64,000 nucleotides of DNA. It comes from Stutzerimonas stutzeri (GTDB taxonomy: Bacteria; Pseudomonadota; Gammaproteobacteria; Pseudomonadales; Pseudomonadaceae). Numbering within the stretch: the stretch's first letter is position 1; each line of letters begins with the position of its first letter. The notes under the pieces are model-generated. The model was not told the DNA's origin. It made no database searches and worked only from the letters and a program-made list of their open reading frames with translations. Below are positions 18,380 through 27,591 of the stretch, in pieces. Both the position numbers and the translations under genes were made by a program. The stretch is from contig NZ_JAGQFP010000001.1 of the NCBI RefSeq assembly GCF_019090095.1, positions 310,001-374,000 of the forward strand. Reading direction: 5' to 3'.

Positions 18380-19250
18380 GTAGGAGCAGGCTCTGCCTGC
18401 AATCCGAGATTCAGCCGGTGCGTCGCGACTCTTTTCGCAGGTAGAACCTGCTCCTACATAGAGCCGCCGCGCTGTAGGAGCAGGCTCTGCCTGCGACCCG
18501 AGGTTCAGCCGGTGCGTCGTGGCCCTGTTCGCAGGTAGAACCTGCTCCTACATAGAGCCGCCGCGCTGTAGGAGCAGGCTCTGCCTGCGACCCGAGGTTC
18601 TGCCGGTGCGTCGCGACTCTTTTCGCAGGTAGAACCTGCTCCTACATAGAGCCGCCGCGCTGTAGGAGCAGGCTCTGCCTGCGACCCGAGGTTCAGCCGG
18701 TGCGTCGTGGCCCTGTTCGCAGGTAGAACCTGCTCCTACATAGAGCCGCCGCGCTGTAGGAGCAGGCTCTGCCTGCGACCCGAGGTTCAGCCGGTGCGTC
18801 GCGGTCCTTTTCGCAGGTAGAACCTGCTCCTACCTAAAGCGGCTGTGCTGTAGGAGCCGGCTCTGCCTGCGACCCGAGGTTTCAGCCGGTGTCGTGGCCC
18901 TGTTCGCAGGTAGAACCTGCTCCTACATAGAGCCGCCGCGCTGTAGGAGTTGGCTCTGCCTGCGACCCGAGGTTTCAGCCGGTGTGTCGTGGCCCTGTTC
19001 GCAGGTAGAACCTGCTCTTACATAGAGCCGCCGCGCTGTAGGAGCAGGCTCTGCCTGCGACCCGAGGTTCAGCCGGTGCGTCGCGGTCCTTTTCGCAGGT
19101 AGAACCTGCTCCTACCTAAAGCGGCTGTGCTGTAGGAGCCGGCTCTGCCTGCGACCCGAGGTTTCAGCCGGTGTGTCGTGGCCCTGTTCGCAGGTAGAAC
19201 CTGCTCCTACATAGAGCCGCCGTGCTGTAGGAGCTGGCTCTGCCTGCGAC
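18380..19250. repeat. tandem array of ten 94-bp REP-pair (BIME) units
   Basis: GTAGGAGC-GGCTCTGCCTGCGA cores start at 18380, 18474, 18568, 18662, 18756, 18850, 18943, 19038, 19132 and 19227, i.e. every 93-95 bases. Each unit pairs this core with the inverted TCGCAGGTAGAACCTGCTCC, so each unit is a full BIME with a hairpin potential. Units differ by a few substitutions that themselves repeat (two alternating subtypes, TCGTGGCCCTGTTCGCAGG and TCGCGGTCCTTTTCGCAGG). The array fills the gap between doxX and the next HAD gene; no coding sequence is credible here. Confidence 0.93.
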
Positions 19251-19380
19251 CTGTGGGGCTAGCCGAGGTCGCGGCAGAACTTAACCAGGATAAAACTCGA
19301 CAGGCTTGTGGCAGTCCAACGGCTGTCCGCGCATTCGGCAGATACGCTGCCGATACCGCGCCTCAACACCAGGAGAGCCG

Positions 19381-20052
19381 ATGGCTACTATCGACCTGCT
19401 GATCAGCGATTGCGACGGCGTGATCGTCGACAGCGAAATCATCAGCCACCGCGTGTTGTTCGAGGCCTTGAGCCTGCACATACCCGCCGACCGCCTGGAC
19501 GAAGCCCTGGAAGGGACCTTCGGCCTGACGGTGCCAAGCATCATCGACCTCATCGAGAAGCGCTTCGACCTGCAGATGCCTGCCACTTTCGATGCCGACC
19601 TGCGTCGGCAAAGCGAGCAGGTGGTGGCCGAGGAGGTCCAGGCGATCCCGGGCGTGCGCGACGCGCTGCTCGCCATCGATCTGCCGCTGGCCGTGGCCTC
19701 CAACAGCCGTCTGCATAACGTCGAGGCATCGCTGCGGCGCGCTGGGCTGACCGAGCGTGTCGCGGGCCATATCTTCTGCGCCGAGATGGTGCCATCGCCC
19801 AAACCGGCGCCGGATGTCTACCTGCTGGCCGCCGAGCGCATGGGTGTGCTGCCGGGGCATTGCCTGGTGGTCGAGGACAGCCCGACCGGCGTACTGGCAG
19901 CGCGCACCGCGGGCATGCGAGTGATCGGCTTTACCGGCGCCAGCCACATTCCGGCCGGCCATGATCAGGCCTTGCGTGAACTGGGTGTGACCGCTGTCGT
20001 TCATGACATGCGTGACCTGCCGGCAACGGTTGCGCGCCTGCGCGACAGCTGA
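19381..20052 (+). CDS. HAD-IA family phosphatase/phosphoglucomutase-like hydrolase
   Basis: 223 aa. Motif I ISDCDGVIVDSE at the N-terminus, motif II VASNS near residue 105, motif III K in MVPSPKPAPDVYL, and motif IV VVEDSPTGVLAARTAGM. This set matches the beta-phosphoglucomutase / sugar-phosphate phosphatase branch (YieH-like). Its exact substrate cannot be assigned. The ATG follows CAGGAGAGCC. Confidence 0.85.
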   Translation: MATIDLLISDCDGVIVDSEIISHRVLFEALSLHIPADRLDEALEGTFGLTVPSIIDLIEKRFDLQMPATFDADLRRQSEQVVAEEVQAIPGVRDALLAIDLPLAVASNSRLHNVEASLRRAGLTERVAGHIFCAEMVPSPKPAPDVYLLAAERMGVLPGHCLVVEDSPTGVLAARTAGMRVIGFTGASHIPAGHDQALRELGVTAVVHDMRDLPATVARLRDS

Positions 20053-20124
20053 GCGGTCGTCTAATGGCGCGCAACCGTCCAGCCGTGTTCTGGTCAGTAC
20101 TGTAACGGACAAGGTGAACAGCCG

Positions 20125-21387
20125 ATGGGCAAGCGCTGGAAGTGGTTTCTGATTCGTATCCTCAAGCGGCCCTGGTTCCGGGCCAGCCTGTTTTCCATCC
20201 TGGGCGTCGCAACGGCCCTGCTGGCCCTCGCGCTGGCGCCCTACATACCGGATTCGGTGCCGACCAAGATCGGGTCGGACGCCGTCGACAACATCCTCAA
20301 CGTGCTGGCGTCGAGCATGCTCGCCGTCACCACCTTCTCCCTGAGCATCATGGTGGCGGCCTATGGGTCGGCGACCAGCAACGTCACGCCTCGCGCCATC
20401 TCATTGCTGGTCGAGGACCCGACCACGCAAAACACGCTGTCCACCTTCATCGGCTCGTTCATCTTCAGCCTGGTCGGCATCATCGCCTTGAGCACTGGGC
20501 TGTACAGCAAAGAGGGGCGCGTGGTGCTCTTCGCCGCCACCTTGCTCGTGGTGGTCATGGTGATCTACGCGCTGTTGCGCTGGATCGACCAGCTGTCTGG
20601 CTTGGGACGGGTCGCGGAGACCACGGCGCGGGTAGAGAAGGCTGCGACCCGGGCGCTGTGCCAGCGGATGGAGCAACCCTTTCTCGGTGGCCGCCCACTC
20701 GACGTCAACCCGATCGCGATACCCGGTGCACGCCCGCTGTACGCCGACAAGATCGGATTCGTCCAACACATCGACATGCCCGCGCTCGGGGCGCTGACGC
20801 AAGACGATACCAGCGCGGTCTACATCTGCGTGCTGCCGGGCGTGTTCATCGAGCCGACCCAACCGATCGCCTGGGCGGTGGGGATCGAAGAGCGTTGTGA
20901 CGCCAAGCTGCGCGCCGCTTTCGTCATTGGCGCGCAACGCACCTTCGAGCGCGACCCGCGGTTCGGTATCACCGTTCTGGCCGAAATCGCCTCGCGCGCC
21001 TTGTCGCCTGGTATCAACGACCAGGGCACCGCTGTCGACGTCATCGGGCGCGGCCTGCGCGTCCTGTCGCACCTGAGCAGACCTACGCCGCCGGAGCAGC
21101 CCCTTTATGAGCGGGTATTCGCGCCAGGGCTCGGGGTGGCGGACATCATCGACGACTTCTTCACCCCCATCGCCCGCGACGGCGCTGCAATCGTGGAGGT
21201 CGGGCTGTGCCTGCAACAGGCCCTGGCCTCGCTCGATCGCCTCGGCGACGCGACCGTCTCGCTGGCCGCGCGACACCAGGCCGAACTGGCACTTGAACGC
21301 GCCGAAAAGGCACTGACCCTGGGGGAGGATTGGCAGCGTGTCAGGCAGGCGGTGGCCCGTTTCGATTTGCCTGACGCGGCGCGTTAG
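20125..21387 (+). CDS. DUF2254 family membrane protein
   Basis: 420 aa. Four N-terminal transmembrane segments (FSILGVATALLALALAPYI; VLASSMLAVTTFSLSIMVAA; FIGSFIFSLVGIIAL; VVLFAATLLVVVMVIYALL), then a soluble C-terminal domain (GRVAETTARVEKAATRAL onward). It matches DUF2254, predicted membrane proteins of unknown function. About 5 kb downstream lies a decayed second copy of its last 110 codons (26361-26684). Confidence 0.85.
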   Translation: MGKRWKWFLIRILKRPWFRASLFSILGVATALLALALAPYIPDSVPTKIGSDAVDNILNVLASSMLAVTTFSLSIMVAAYGSATSNVTPRAISLLVEDPTTQNTLSTFIGSFIFSLVGIIALSTGLYSKEGRVVLFAATLLVVVMVIYALLRWIDQLSGLGRVAETTARVEKAATRALCQRMEQPFLGGRPLDVNPIAIPGARPLYADKIGFVQHIDMPALGALTQDDTSAVYICVLPGVFIEPTQPIAWAVGIEERCDAKLRAAFVIGAQRTFERDPRFGITVLAEIASRALSPGINDQGTAVDVIGRGLRVLSHLSRPTPPEQPLYERVFAPGLGVADIIDDFFTPIARDGAAIVEVGLCLQQALASLDRLGDATVSLAARHQAELALERAEKALTLGEDWQRVRQAVARFDLPDAAR

Positions 21388-21434
21388 GGTTGCTGTAACG
21401 ATTTTTCCGGGCAGCCGGGTGGATGAAACGGCGC

Positions 21435-22334
21435 TCAGTCAGTCGTCGATAGGGTGCTTGCGGCCATCTGCTTGACCGCTTCGACCAGCGGCGCGACTCG
21501 CTCGGCCTGGCCATGCGACCAGACGGCATAGAGGTTGTAATGAGCCGGGATTTCCGCGCAGGTCAGTTCCACCAAGCGCCCTGCGCGTAACGCGTCAGCG
21601 GCCAGCAAGCCGCGCACCAAACCAACTCCCACGCCGGCCTCGGCAGCGGCCATCAGGTTGGCGGCGTTGTCGAATACCACGACCGCTGCCGGCTCCTCCG
21701 GCGGCAGGCCAGCGGCGTCCAGCCAGGGAATCCAGGAGCGCCGTGTATAGCCCAGCAGGGGCAGTTCCAACACCTGCTCCGGGCCGATCGGCGCGGTTAG
21801 TTCATAGCGGCTTAGCAGGGCAGGTGCGGCCACGGCGATTACGCGATCGGCGCAAATCTGCATCATCTCGCAGTCATCCCAGTCGCCGTAGCCATAGCGC
21901 AGCGACACATCCACCCGTTCGAACGAGGGCCGTTCGGCGCGCGGCATCGACATCAGCATCAGCTCATGGCCCGGCAGTGCACTGAGCAGCTCTGGCAGCC
22001 GGGCATTCAGCCAACTCTGCGCCAGCTCGCTGTCGACATCGATGGTCATGCGTAGCGGCACCTTGCGGTTCTTGACTGACGACAAGGCCCGGTCGACCTG
22101 GGCCAAGCCGTCCGCGAGGACGCTGGCGAACAGCTGCCCTGCATCGGTGAGGTTGCTGCCGCCGCCTTCGCGGATGAACAGCGGCTGGCCGATGAATTCC
22201 TCCAGCGAGCGAATCTGCTGGCTGATTGCGCTATGGCTTAGATCCAGCTTCCGCGCTGCGCTGGAAAAACTCCCAGTGCGCGCCGCATGCAAGAAGGCGT
22301 TCATCGACTGCACCGACGGATAGCGTTTGTACAT
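21435..22334 (-). CDS. LysR family transcriptional regulator
   Basis: 299 aa. N-terminal winged helix-turn-helix (SMNAFLHAARTGSFSSAARKL and SHSAISQQIRSLEEFIG) and a LysR substrate-binding domain of the GcvA/AmpR type. Divergently transcribed from the iorA/iorB-like genes with a 121-bp shared promoter region, so it is the likely regulator of that molybdenum hydroxylase. It lies downstream of and convergent with the DUF2254 gene. Confidence 0.9.
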   Translation of the reverse strand: MYKRYPSVQSMNAFLHAARTGSFSSAARKLDLSHSAISQQIRSLEEFIGQPLFIREGGGSNLTDAGQLFASVLADGLAQVDRALSSVKNRKVPLRMTIDVDSELAQSWLNARLPELLSALPGHELMLMSMPRAERPSFERVDVSLRYGYGDWDDCEMMQICADRVIAVAAPALLSRYELTAPIGPEQVLELPLLGYTRRSWIPWLDAAGLPPEEPAAVVVFDNAANLMAAAEAGVGVGLVRGLLAADALRAGRLVELTCAEIPAHYNLYAVWSHGQAERVAPLVEAVKQMAASTLSTTD

Positions 22335-22455
22335 GGCTGTTAGCTCTACTTACAGAGGTTGGCAGAAATGGTCGCTGGCTGGGTTGTTAACCGGACTTCA
22401 ATAATCGCGGCAGACACGGCAAGCGAAAATCGCGCCGGCGGAAGAGGGACTGCTG

Positions 22456-22920
22456 ATGATCGAACTCCTGGTGAACGGTACCCAGCATAGGTTGGATATC
22501 GCCTCGGAATCCATGCCACTGCTCTGGGTGCTGCGCGACCGCTTGCACCTGACGGGCAGCAAATTCGGCTGCGGCGGCGGTTTTTGCGGCGCCTGCACGG
22601 TGCACCTGGACGGCATGCCGGTGCGGTCCTGTCAGATTCCGGTATCGGCTGCCGCTGGCCGTGAGATCACCACCATCGAGGGGCTGTCGCCCACGGGCGA
22701 ACACCCGCTGCAACTGGCCTGGGTTGCCGAAGACGTTCCGCAATGTGGCTACTGCCAGTCGGGCCAGCTGATGTCCGCGGCAGCGCTGCTGGCATCGGGC
22801 AAGGTCATAAACGATGAAACCATCGCTCAAGCCATGTCCGGAAACATCTGCCGCTGTGGCACCTATGCGCGCATCAACAAAGCCATCAAACGCGCGGCCA
22901 GTTCGCCGCAGGAGGCCTGA
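22456..22920 (+). CDS. (2Fe-2S) subunit of an IorA-like molybdenum hydroxylase
   Basis: 154 aa with the two [2Fe-2S] motifs of the xanthine oxidase family small subunit: plant-type [16 protein letters not shown] ... SC near residues 40-65 and [10 protein letters not shown] ... CRCGTYAR near residues 100-145. It passes electrons from the molybdenum subunit encoded immediately downstream (stop and start overlap). Isoquinoline 1-oxidoreductase alpha-like is the nearest subgroup; the substrate may be an aldehyde or N-heterocycle. Confidence 0.9.
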   Translation: MIELLVNGTQHRLDIASESMPLLWVLRDRLHLTGSKFGCGGGFCGACTVHLDGMPVRSCQIPVSAAAGREITTIEGLSPTGEHPLQLAWVAEDVPQCGYCQSGQLMSAAALLASGKVINDETIAQAMSGNICRCGTYARINKAIKRAASSPQEA

Positions 22921-25154
22921 TGTCCAGCCAGGATAAAGAGGTGGTAGTACTGCCACGTCGCGATTTTCTCAAGCTCAGTACCGTGCTGGCTTCGGGACTG
23001 GCGATTGGCTTTCACTGGCCGCAGTTACTGAGCAGCGCCGTTGCCGCGGACAGCGCAGTGGCAGCGGGCACGCCATTTGAGCCGAACGCCTGGGTGCGCG
23101 TACTGGCCGACAACAGCGTCAAGATCGTCGCGCACAAGCACGACTCCGGTACCGGCACGCTGACGGCGCTGGCCGCCTGCGTGGCTGAGGAGCTGGATGT
23201 CGACCCCATGCAGATCGAGGTCATCACCCCAGAGAATCCCTTCTTCGAGGTGTATATCCACCCGGTCTGGAAGGTCTTCTCGACCGGCGGCAGTACCAGT
23301 GTTTCGCTGGAATACGATCGTCTGCGTCAAGCTGGCGCCACTGCGCGAGCGTTACTACTGGCTGCTGCTGCCGAGCAATGGACGGTTAGCCCGGCCAGCT
23401 GCAGCAGCCAGGATGGCCGTATCGTGCACGCGGCAAGCGGGCGTAGCGCCAGCTATGGCGATCTGGCCGAAGCCGCTGCGCAGCTGCCTGTTCCAGAACA
23501 CGTGGCGCTGAAGGACCCGGCGCAGTTCAAGTACATCGGCAAGCTGAAACACAAGCGCCACGCCGCCGAGAAGGTCAATGGCAGCTTCCGCTACAGCATC
23601 GACGTGACCTTGCCTGGTATGTGGGTAGCGGTGATCGAGCGCGCCCCGGTCATCGGTGCCAAGGTGCTGGACGTGGATGCCAGCGCGGCCTTGCAGGTCC
23701 CAGGGGTGTATCAGGTCATGCAGGTTCCGGCGCATCCGGAGGTGCTTGGCGGCAACTTCGAAGGGGTCGCGGTGCTGGCCCAGGACTATTGGTCCGCCGA
23801 ACGAGGCCGGGCGGCGTTGCAAATACGCTGGAGCGAGAGTCGCTTTGCCGATTTCAACAGCGCGGCGTTAGGCGCTGAACAAGCGACGTATCTCGAGAGT
23901 GGGCAAGCCCCCTTGGTGCCGACCATCGTCAGCGGCGACGTCGAGGCTCATTGGGCGCAGGCGGGCACGCTGCTCGAAGCCGATTACCTGATGCCCTACA
24001 AGGTGCAGAACCCGCTCGAGCCGGTGTGCATTACGGCCTGGGTCAAGGATGCCGGCATCAGTTATTGGGGCGGTGTGCAGGTGCCATCTTCGGCAGGCGA
24101 AGCTGCGCAGGTGGTGTGCGGCATTCCGATGGAGAACGTCACCATCAACGATACGGTGTCGGGCGGCAGCTTCGGTGCGCGTGAATCGAAATACTGGCTG
24201 TTTGAAGTGGCCTATCTGGCCAACAGGACCGGTAGACCGGTCAAGTTGATCAACAGCCGCACGGATGAAATGCGCTCGTTGTTTGGCCATCCAGCCACGT
24301 TTCATCGGCTAAAGGGTTCGCTGGATGCCAAGGGCAATCTCAGCGGCCTGCAACTGCGCGCTGTGTCGCCGGCCTCGCCGGAGCAATGGGAGCCGGGTTA
24401 CCTGGAGCGCCCGGATCAGATGGACTACAGCACCACCGAGGCGATCTCGCCCTGGGATTTCGCCTACCGTGCCGAGCATATGGACATCGGCTGGGTGCGT
24501 CACGAAACCGGGGTTCCCACCGGCTGGTATCGCTCCGTCAGCTTCATTCCCAACGTATTCGCCGTGGAAAGCTTCATGGATGAACTGGCTGATGCGGCCG
24601 GGCGTGATCCGCTGGAGTTTCGTCTGGCGCACATGCATGAACGGCCACGGCACGTCAGCGTGTTGCGCCAGGCCGCCGAGCGTGCCGGCTGGGGCAGGCC
24701 GCAACCGGCCGGCACTTCGCTGGGTATCGCGACTAACCAGGCTTATCACAGCTATGTGGCTGTGGTCGCCAAGCTTGTTCAGGAGCAAGGTCGGATACGT
24801 ATCGACAAACTCACATGCGCAGTCGATTGCGGTTTGGCGGTATCGCCGGGCGGGGTCGAGGAGCAGATCTACGGCGGTCTGATGTGGGGCCTGGGGCATG
24901 CGTTGTTCGATCGCATGGACATCCAGAATGGCCGAGTGCTGCAAAGCAATTTCCACGACTACCGCGTGGCGCGCATGAGCGACATGCCTGAAATCGAAAT
25001 CATCCTGCTGCAAGAGGAACGCGACAAACCTGGCGGGGTGGGGGAACTGACCAGCCCGCCCGTCGCGCCGGCTATCGCCAACGCACTGTTCCGGCTAACC
25101 GGCGATCGGCAGCGCAGCACCCCACTGGAACTCGCTGTTCGCACGAACGTTTGA
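22920..25154 (+). CDS. molybdopterin-binding subunit of an IorB-like hydroxylase, Tat signal
   Basis: 744 aa. N-terminal Tat-type signal (LPRRDFLKLSTVLASGLAIGF), so the complex is probably exported folded with its small partner. The catalytic body has aldehyde-oxidase/xanthine-dehydrogenase domains: FRYSIDVTLPGMWVAVIERAP region, GGSFGARESKYWLFE (molybdopterin loop), GVPTGWYRSVSFIPNVFAVE, and near the C-terminus the GGVGELTSPPVAPAIANAL segment holding the catalytic glutamate (GVGE). Single-polypeptide Mo subunit plus 2Fe-2S subunit without a FAD subunit is the IorAB pattern. XdhC is encoded downstream. Confidence 0.9.
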   Translation: MSSQDKEVVVLPRRDFLKLSTVLASGLAIGFHWPQLLSSAVAADSAVAAGTPFEPNAWVRVLADNSVKIVAHKHDSGTGTLTALAACVAEELDVDPMQIEVITPENPFFEVYIHPVWKVFSTGGSTSVSLEYDRLRQAGATARALLLAAAAEQWTVSPASCSSQDGRIVHAASGRSASYGDLAEAAAQLPVPEHVALKDPAQFKYIGKLKHKRHAAEKVNGSFRYSIDVTLPGMWVAVIERAPVIGAKVLDVDASAALQVPGVYQVMQVPAHPEVLGGNFEGVAVLAQDYWSAERGRAALQIRWSESRFADFNSAALGAEQATYLESGQAPLVPTIVSGDVEAHWAQAGTLLEADYLMPYKVQNPLEPVCITAWVKDAGISYWGGVQVPSSAGEAAQVVCGIPMENVTINDTVSGGSFGARESKYWLFEVAYLANRTGRPVKLINSRTDEMRSLFGHPATFHRLKGSLDAKGNLSGLQLRAVSPASPEQWEPGYLERPDQMDYSTTEAISPWDFAYRAEHMDIGWVRHETGVPTGWYRSVSFIPNVFAVESFMDELADAAGRDPLEFRLAHMHERPRHVSVLRQAAERAGWGRPQPAGTSLGIATNQAYHSYVAVVAKLVQEQGRIRIDKLTCAVDCGLAVSPGGVEEQIYGGLMWGLGHALFDRMDIQNGRVLQSNFHDYRVARMSDMPEIEIILLQEERDKPGGVGELTSPPVAPAIANALFRLTGDRQRSTPLELAVRTNV

Positions 25155-25193
25155 GGCGCAAACCTTGCTCCGTCTGGTACAGGCCAACACTAG

Positions 25194-25229
25194 GGCCGTT
25201 TGCTCCCGGCCTCTCGGGAGCAAACGGCC
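25194..25229. terminator. perfect 15-bp hairpin between iorB-like gene and xdhC
   Basis: GGCCGTTTGCTCCCG, loop GCCTCT, CGGGAGCAAACGGCC: a fully paired 15-bp stem 40 bp after the iorB-like stop. No T-run follows (GCGGCGG), so it may be a partial terminator, a processing or mRNA-stability element lowering xdhC expression relative to the enzyme subunits. Confidence 0.6.
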
Positions 25230-25364
25230 GCGGCGGAAGTTGTGCTGGTGTGAGCCCATGCCTACCCGAGCATTTTTGTACGCGGCCCACCGTGCAGCTG
25301 ATGACTCGGTTGTGCTGTCGCGCGGACTGGTAGCAGATGAACCTAAGCGAGGGGCGGGTTGACC

Positions 25365-26345
25365 ATGCAGCATCTGGATCTACAGGTTATTGAACAGGCC
25401 CTGTCCTGGTCCCGTGCCGGAGAGGTCGTCTGGCTGTGCACGGTGCTGGCCACGTTCGGCTCCTCGCCGCGTGAGCCCGGTTCGCTACTGGCGGCACGTC
25501 GTCAGGGTGGGCATATCGGTTCGCTGTCGGGAGGCTGCGTCGAGGAAGACTTTCTCGAGCGGCTACAGGCTGGTGAGTTCGAGTGTGCGGTTACGACCTT
25601 GCGCTATGGCGACCCGAGCGGACCCACGGGGCCGCGGATTTCACTGCCCTGCGGCGGCATCCTGAAAGTGCTGGTCGAACGGTTGCCGGCGGATGCGGCA
25701 ACCTGGGATCAGTTGGAATGTTTGCGCGCCACGCTGCTGGGCCAGCGCCATCTGATCCGCCGCGTTGATCTGCGCACTGGTCAAACGCAGCTGTGCGAAG
25801 ACGATGGCCTGGGCCCCTGCGTGGTCGAGGCGGTGGACGGGCACTCGATACAGATTCGCGTCGGCCCGGCTGCACGGTTGATCATCGCCGGTATCTCGCC
25901 GGTTTCGATTATCTGTGCACAGTTCGCTCGAGCCTTGGGCTTCGAGGTGATCGTTTGCGATCCACGCGAGGAGGTGCATGCTGGTTTCGACGGGGCTGGC
26001 GTTGAGGTTCGTCTGCAACTGCCTTCGCAATTCATTGCCGCCGATGGTTGCCATCGAGCCACTGCAATCGTGGCCTTGACCCACGATCCGCGCATCGATG
26101 ACCTGGCCATGATAGAGGCCGTGCGTACGCCAGCCTTTTATATTGGCGTGATGGGTTCGCAGCGAACCTCTGCCGCAAGGGCCGAGCGCTTACGTCGCTC
26201 CGGTGGTCTGAGTGAGGCCGATATCGCACGTCTGCACATGCCCATAGGCCTGGCTTTGGGAAGCAAGACACCGGCTGAAATTGCGTTAGCCGCCGTCGCC
26301 GATATCGTCCGCGTCTACCGCGATCGGCCGCGCGGAGCGCTCTGA
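25365..26345 (+). CDS. XdhC family molybdenum-cofactor insertion protein
   Basis: 326 aa. N-terminal XdhC/CoxI domain (FGSSPREPGSLLAAR, GSLSGGCVEEDF with the conserved cysteine, LPCGGILKVLVE) and a C-terminal Rossmann-like domain (LIIAGISPVSIICAQFARAL, GVMGSQRTSAARAERL). Members sulfurate and insert the molybdenum cofactor into xanthine oxidase family enzymes, which fits the upstream hydroxylase. The ATG at 25365 sits behind GAGGGGCG; the TTG at 25359 is less likely. Confidence 0.9.
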   Translation: MQHLDLQVIEQALSWSRAGEVVWLCTVLATFGSSPREPGSLLAARRQGGHIGSLSGGCVEEDFLERLQAGEFECAVTTLRYGDPSGPTGPRISLPCGGILKVLVERLPADAATWDQLECLRATLLGQRHLIRRVDLRTGQTQLCEDDGLGPCVVEAVDGHSIQIRVGPAARLIIAGISPVSIICAQFARALGFEVIVCDPREEVHAGFDGAGVEVRLQLPSQFIAADGCHRATAIVALTHDPRIDDLAMIEAVRTPAFYIGVMGSQRTSAARAERLRRSGGLSEADIARLHMPIGLALGSKTPAEIALAAVADIVRVYRDRPRGAL

Positions 26346-26360
26346 GGGCGGCGCCAAGCG

Positions 26361-26684
26361 TTGAACAAGGTCATCGGTCACGGCCTGAGCGTGCAGACGT
26401 ACCTGAGCAGACCGATGCCACCGGAACAGCCTCGCTATGAGCGGGCATTCGCGCCAGGGCTTGGGGGGACGGGCATGATCGATGACGTCTTCACACTCAT
26501 CGCCCGTGACGGCACCGCAATCATGGACGTAGGCCTGCAACAGGCCCTGGCCTCACTTGATCGCCTCGGCGCCGCAACCACCAGGCCGAACTGGTACCCG
26601 AACGCGCCGAAAAGACCCTGGCGGAGCATTGGCAGCGTGTCAGGTAGGCGGTGGCCCGCTTCGATTTGCCTGATGCGGCGCGTT
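26361..26684 (+). pseudogene. decayed copy of the 3' end of a DUF2254 gene
   Basis: Reads as diverged duplicate of 21050-21387: YLSRPMPPEQPRYERAFAPG, then LIARDGTAIMDVGLQQALAS, aligned to the intact gene's LSRPTPPEQPLYERVFAPG and FTPIARDGAAIVEVGLCLQQ. After GLQQALASLDRLG it loses about 25 bases and the frame, and a TAG falls in HWQRVR-stop. The similarity runs past the stop codon (GTTGTTGTAACGGTTTTTCC vs GTTGCTGTAACGATTTTTCC). No start or N-terminal membrane region is present, so it cannot make a functional protein. Confidence 0.85.
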
Positions 26685-26881
26685 AAGGGGTTGTTGTAAC
26701 GGTTTTTCCGAGCCCGTAAGCCATCCTGCAGTGGCGTTTTGACAAGTGCTTTGCTGGGTCTTGATGACCTAGTCGCGAACCTGTTTCTTGGCCCTGTGGG
26801 CTAGGACGTGGCAACGATAGAGTGTGTCTACCGCTTGCGTTACGGCACCGGTGCAACCCTCTCTTACTAGGAATGAACGCC

Positions 26882-27361
26882 ATGTCCCAACGTCTTGACT
26901 ACTTCAAGCTATCCCCCGACGCCGCTGGAAAATACGCCGAATTATCCCAGCTGTTGAGCAAGAAGCCGTTCCTCGCCGAGGTGGGGCACCTCGTCACGCT
27001 ACGGGCGTCGCAGATCAATGGCTGTGCTTTTTGCGTGGATATGCATGTCAAGGAAGCCAAGCTTCACGGCGAACGTGAATTGCGTTTGCACCACGTGACG
27101 GTCTGGCGTGAGTCGACGCTGTTCTCGGCGCGCGAACGCGCTGCGCTGGAATGGACCGAGGCCTTGACCCGGCTTGAAGCGCACGGCGTGTCTGACGAGA
27201 TCTACAACAGCGTGCGCGAACAGTTGACCGATGCCGAGCTCGCAGATTTGTCCTTCCTGATCATTTCAATCAACGGCTGGAACCGCCTGAGCGTCGCGTT
27301 CCGGGCAGTTCCTGGGTCGGCAGACAAGCTTTACGGACTGGAAAAGGCCGACCTTCACTAA
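26882..27361 (+). CDS. carboxymuconolactone decarboxylase family protein (AhpD-like)
   Basis: 159 aa all-helical protein with the AhpD/CMD catalytic motif INGCAFCVDMHVKEA (C-x2-C-x3-H) near residue 45. Such proteins are usually alkylhydroperoxidase-like disulfide reductases in the cytoplasm. The ATG at 26882 (MSQRLDYF) is chosen; the ATG at 26873 is only one base behind the AGGA site. No linked peroxiredoxin gene is adjacent. Confidence 0.88.
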   Translation: MSQRLDYFKLSPDAAGKYAELSQLLSKKPFLAEVGHLVTLRASQINGCAFCVDMHVKEAKLHGERELRLHHVTVWRESTLFSARERAALEWTEALTRLEAHGVSDEIYNSVREQLTDAELADLSFLIISINGWNRLSVAFRAVPGSADKLYGLEKADLH

Positions 27362-27362
27362 G

Positions 27363-27515
27363 CTCTATACGAAAAGTTGTCGAGCGAAGGTCAGGCAAGG
27401 CGAAAACGCTCGAAGAAGCCCAGTTTACGCCTTGTAAATGAGCATTCTGACCGGGCTGGCGTACCAGAGCGATTTCAACGCAGCATCCCCGAGCGCAGGC
27501 ACTTTTCGTACAAAG
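27363..27515. mobile_element. MITE-like element, 153 bp
   Basis: Near-perfect terminal inverted repeats CTCTATACGAAAAGT (27363-27377) and ACTTTTCGTACAAAG (27501-27515), two mismatches in 15. The interior (CAGTTTACGCCTTGTAAATG, GCGATTTCAACGCAGC) is non-coding. The left end abuts the stop codon of the AhpD-like gene. A 3-bp CTA occurs at both edges and could be a target duplication. No transposase in this window shares these ends. Confidence 0.6.
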
Positions 27516-27591
27516 CCTAGAGGTCGGGCCGAACGCTCGCCGCGGGACGTCCAGGTGGCGGCAGCCGATCGTCCTTGCGGTGGGCAGTGCA

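Noticed and set aside
18380..19250. Regular repeats that could be called a CRISPR array
   Set aside because: Period is 94 bp with no unique spacers; each unit holds two inverted REP cores, and no cas genes are near.
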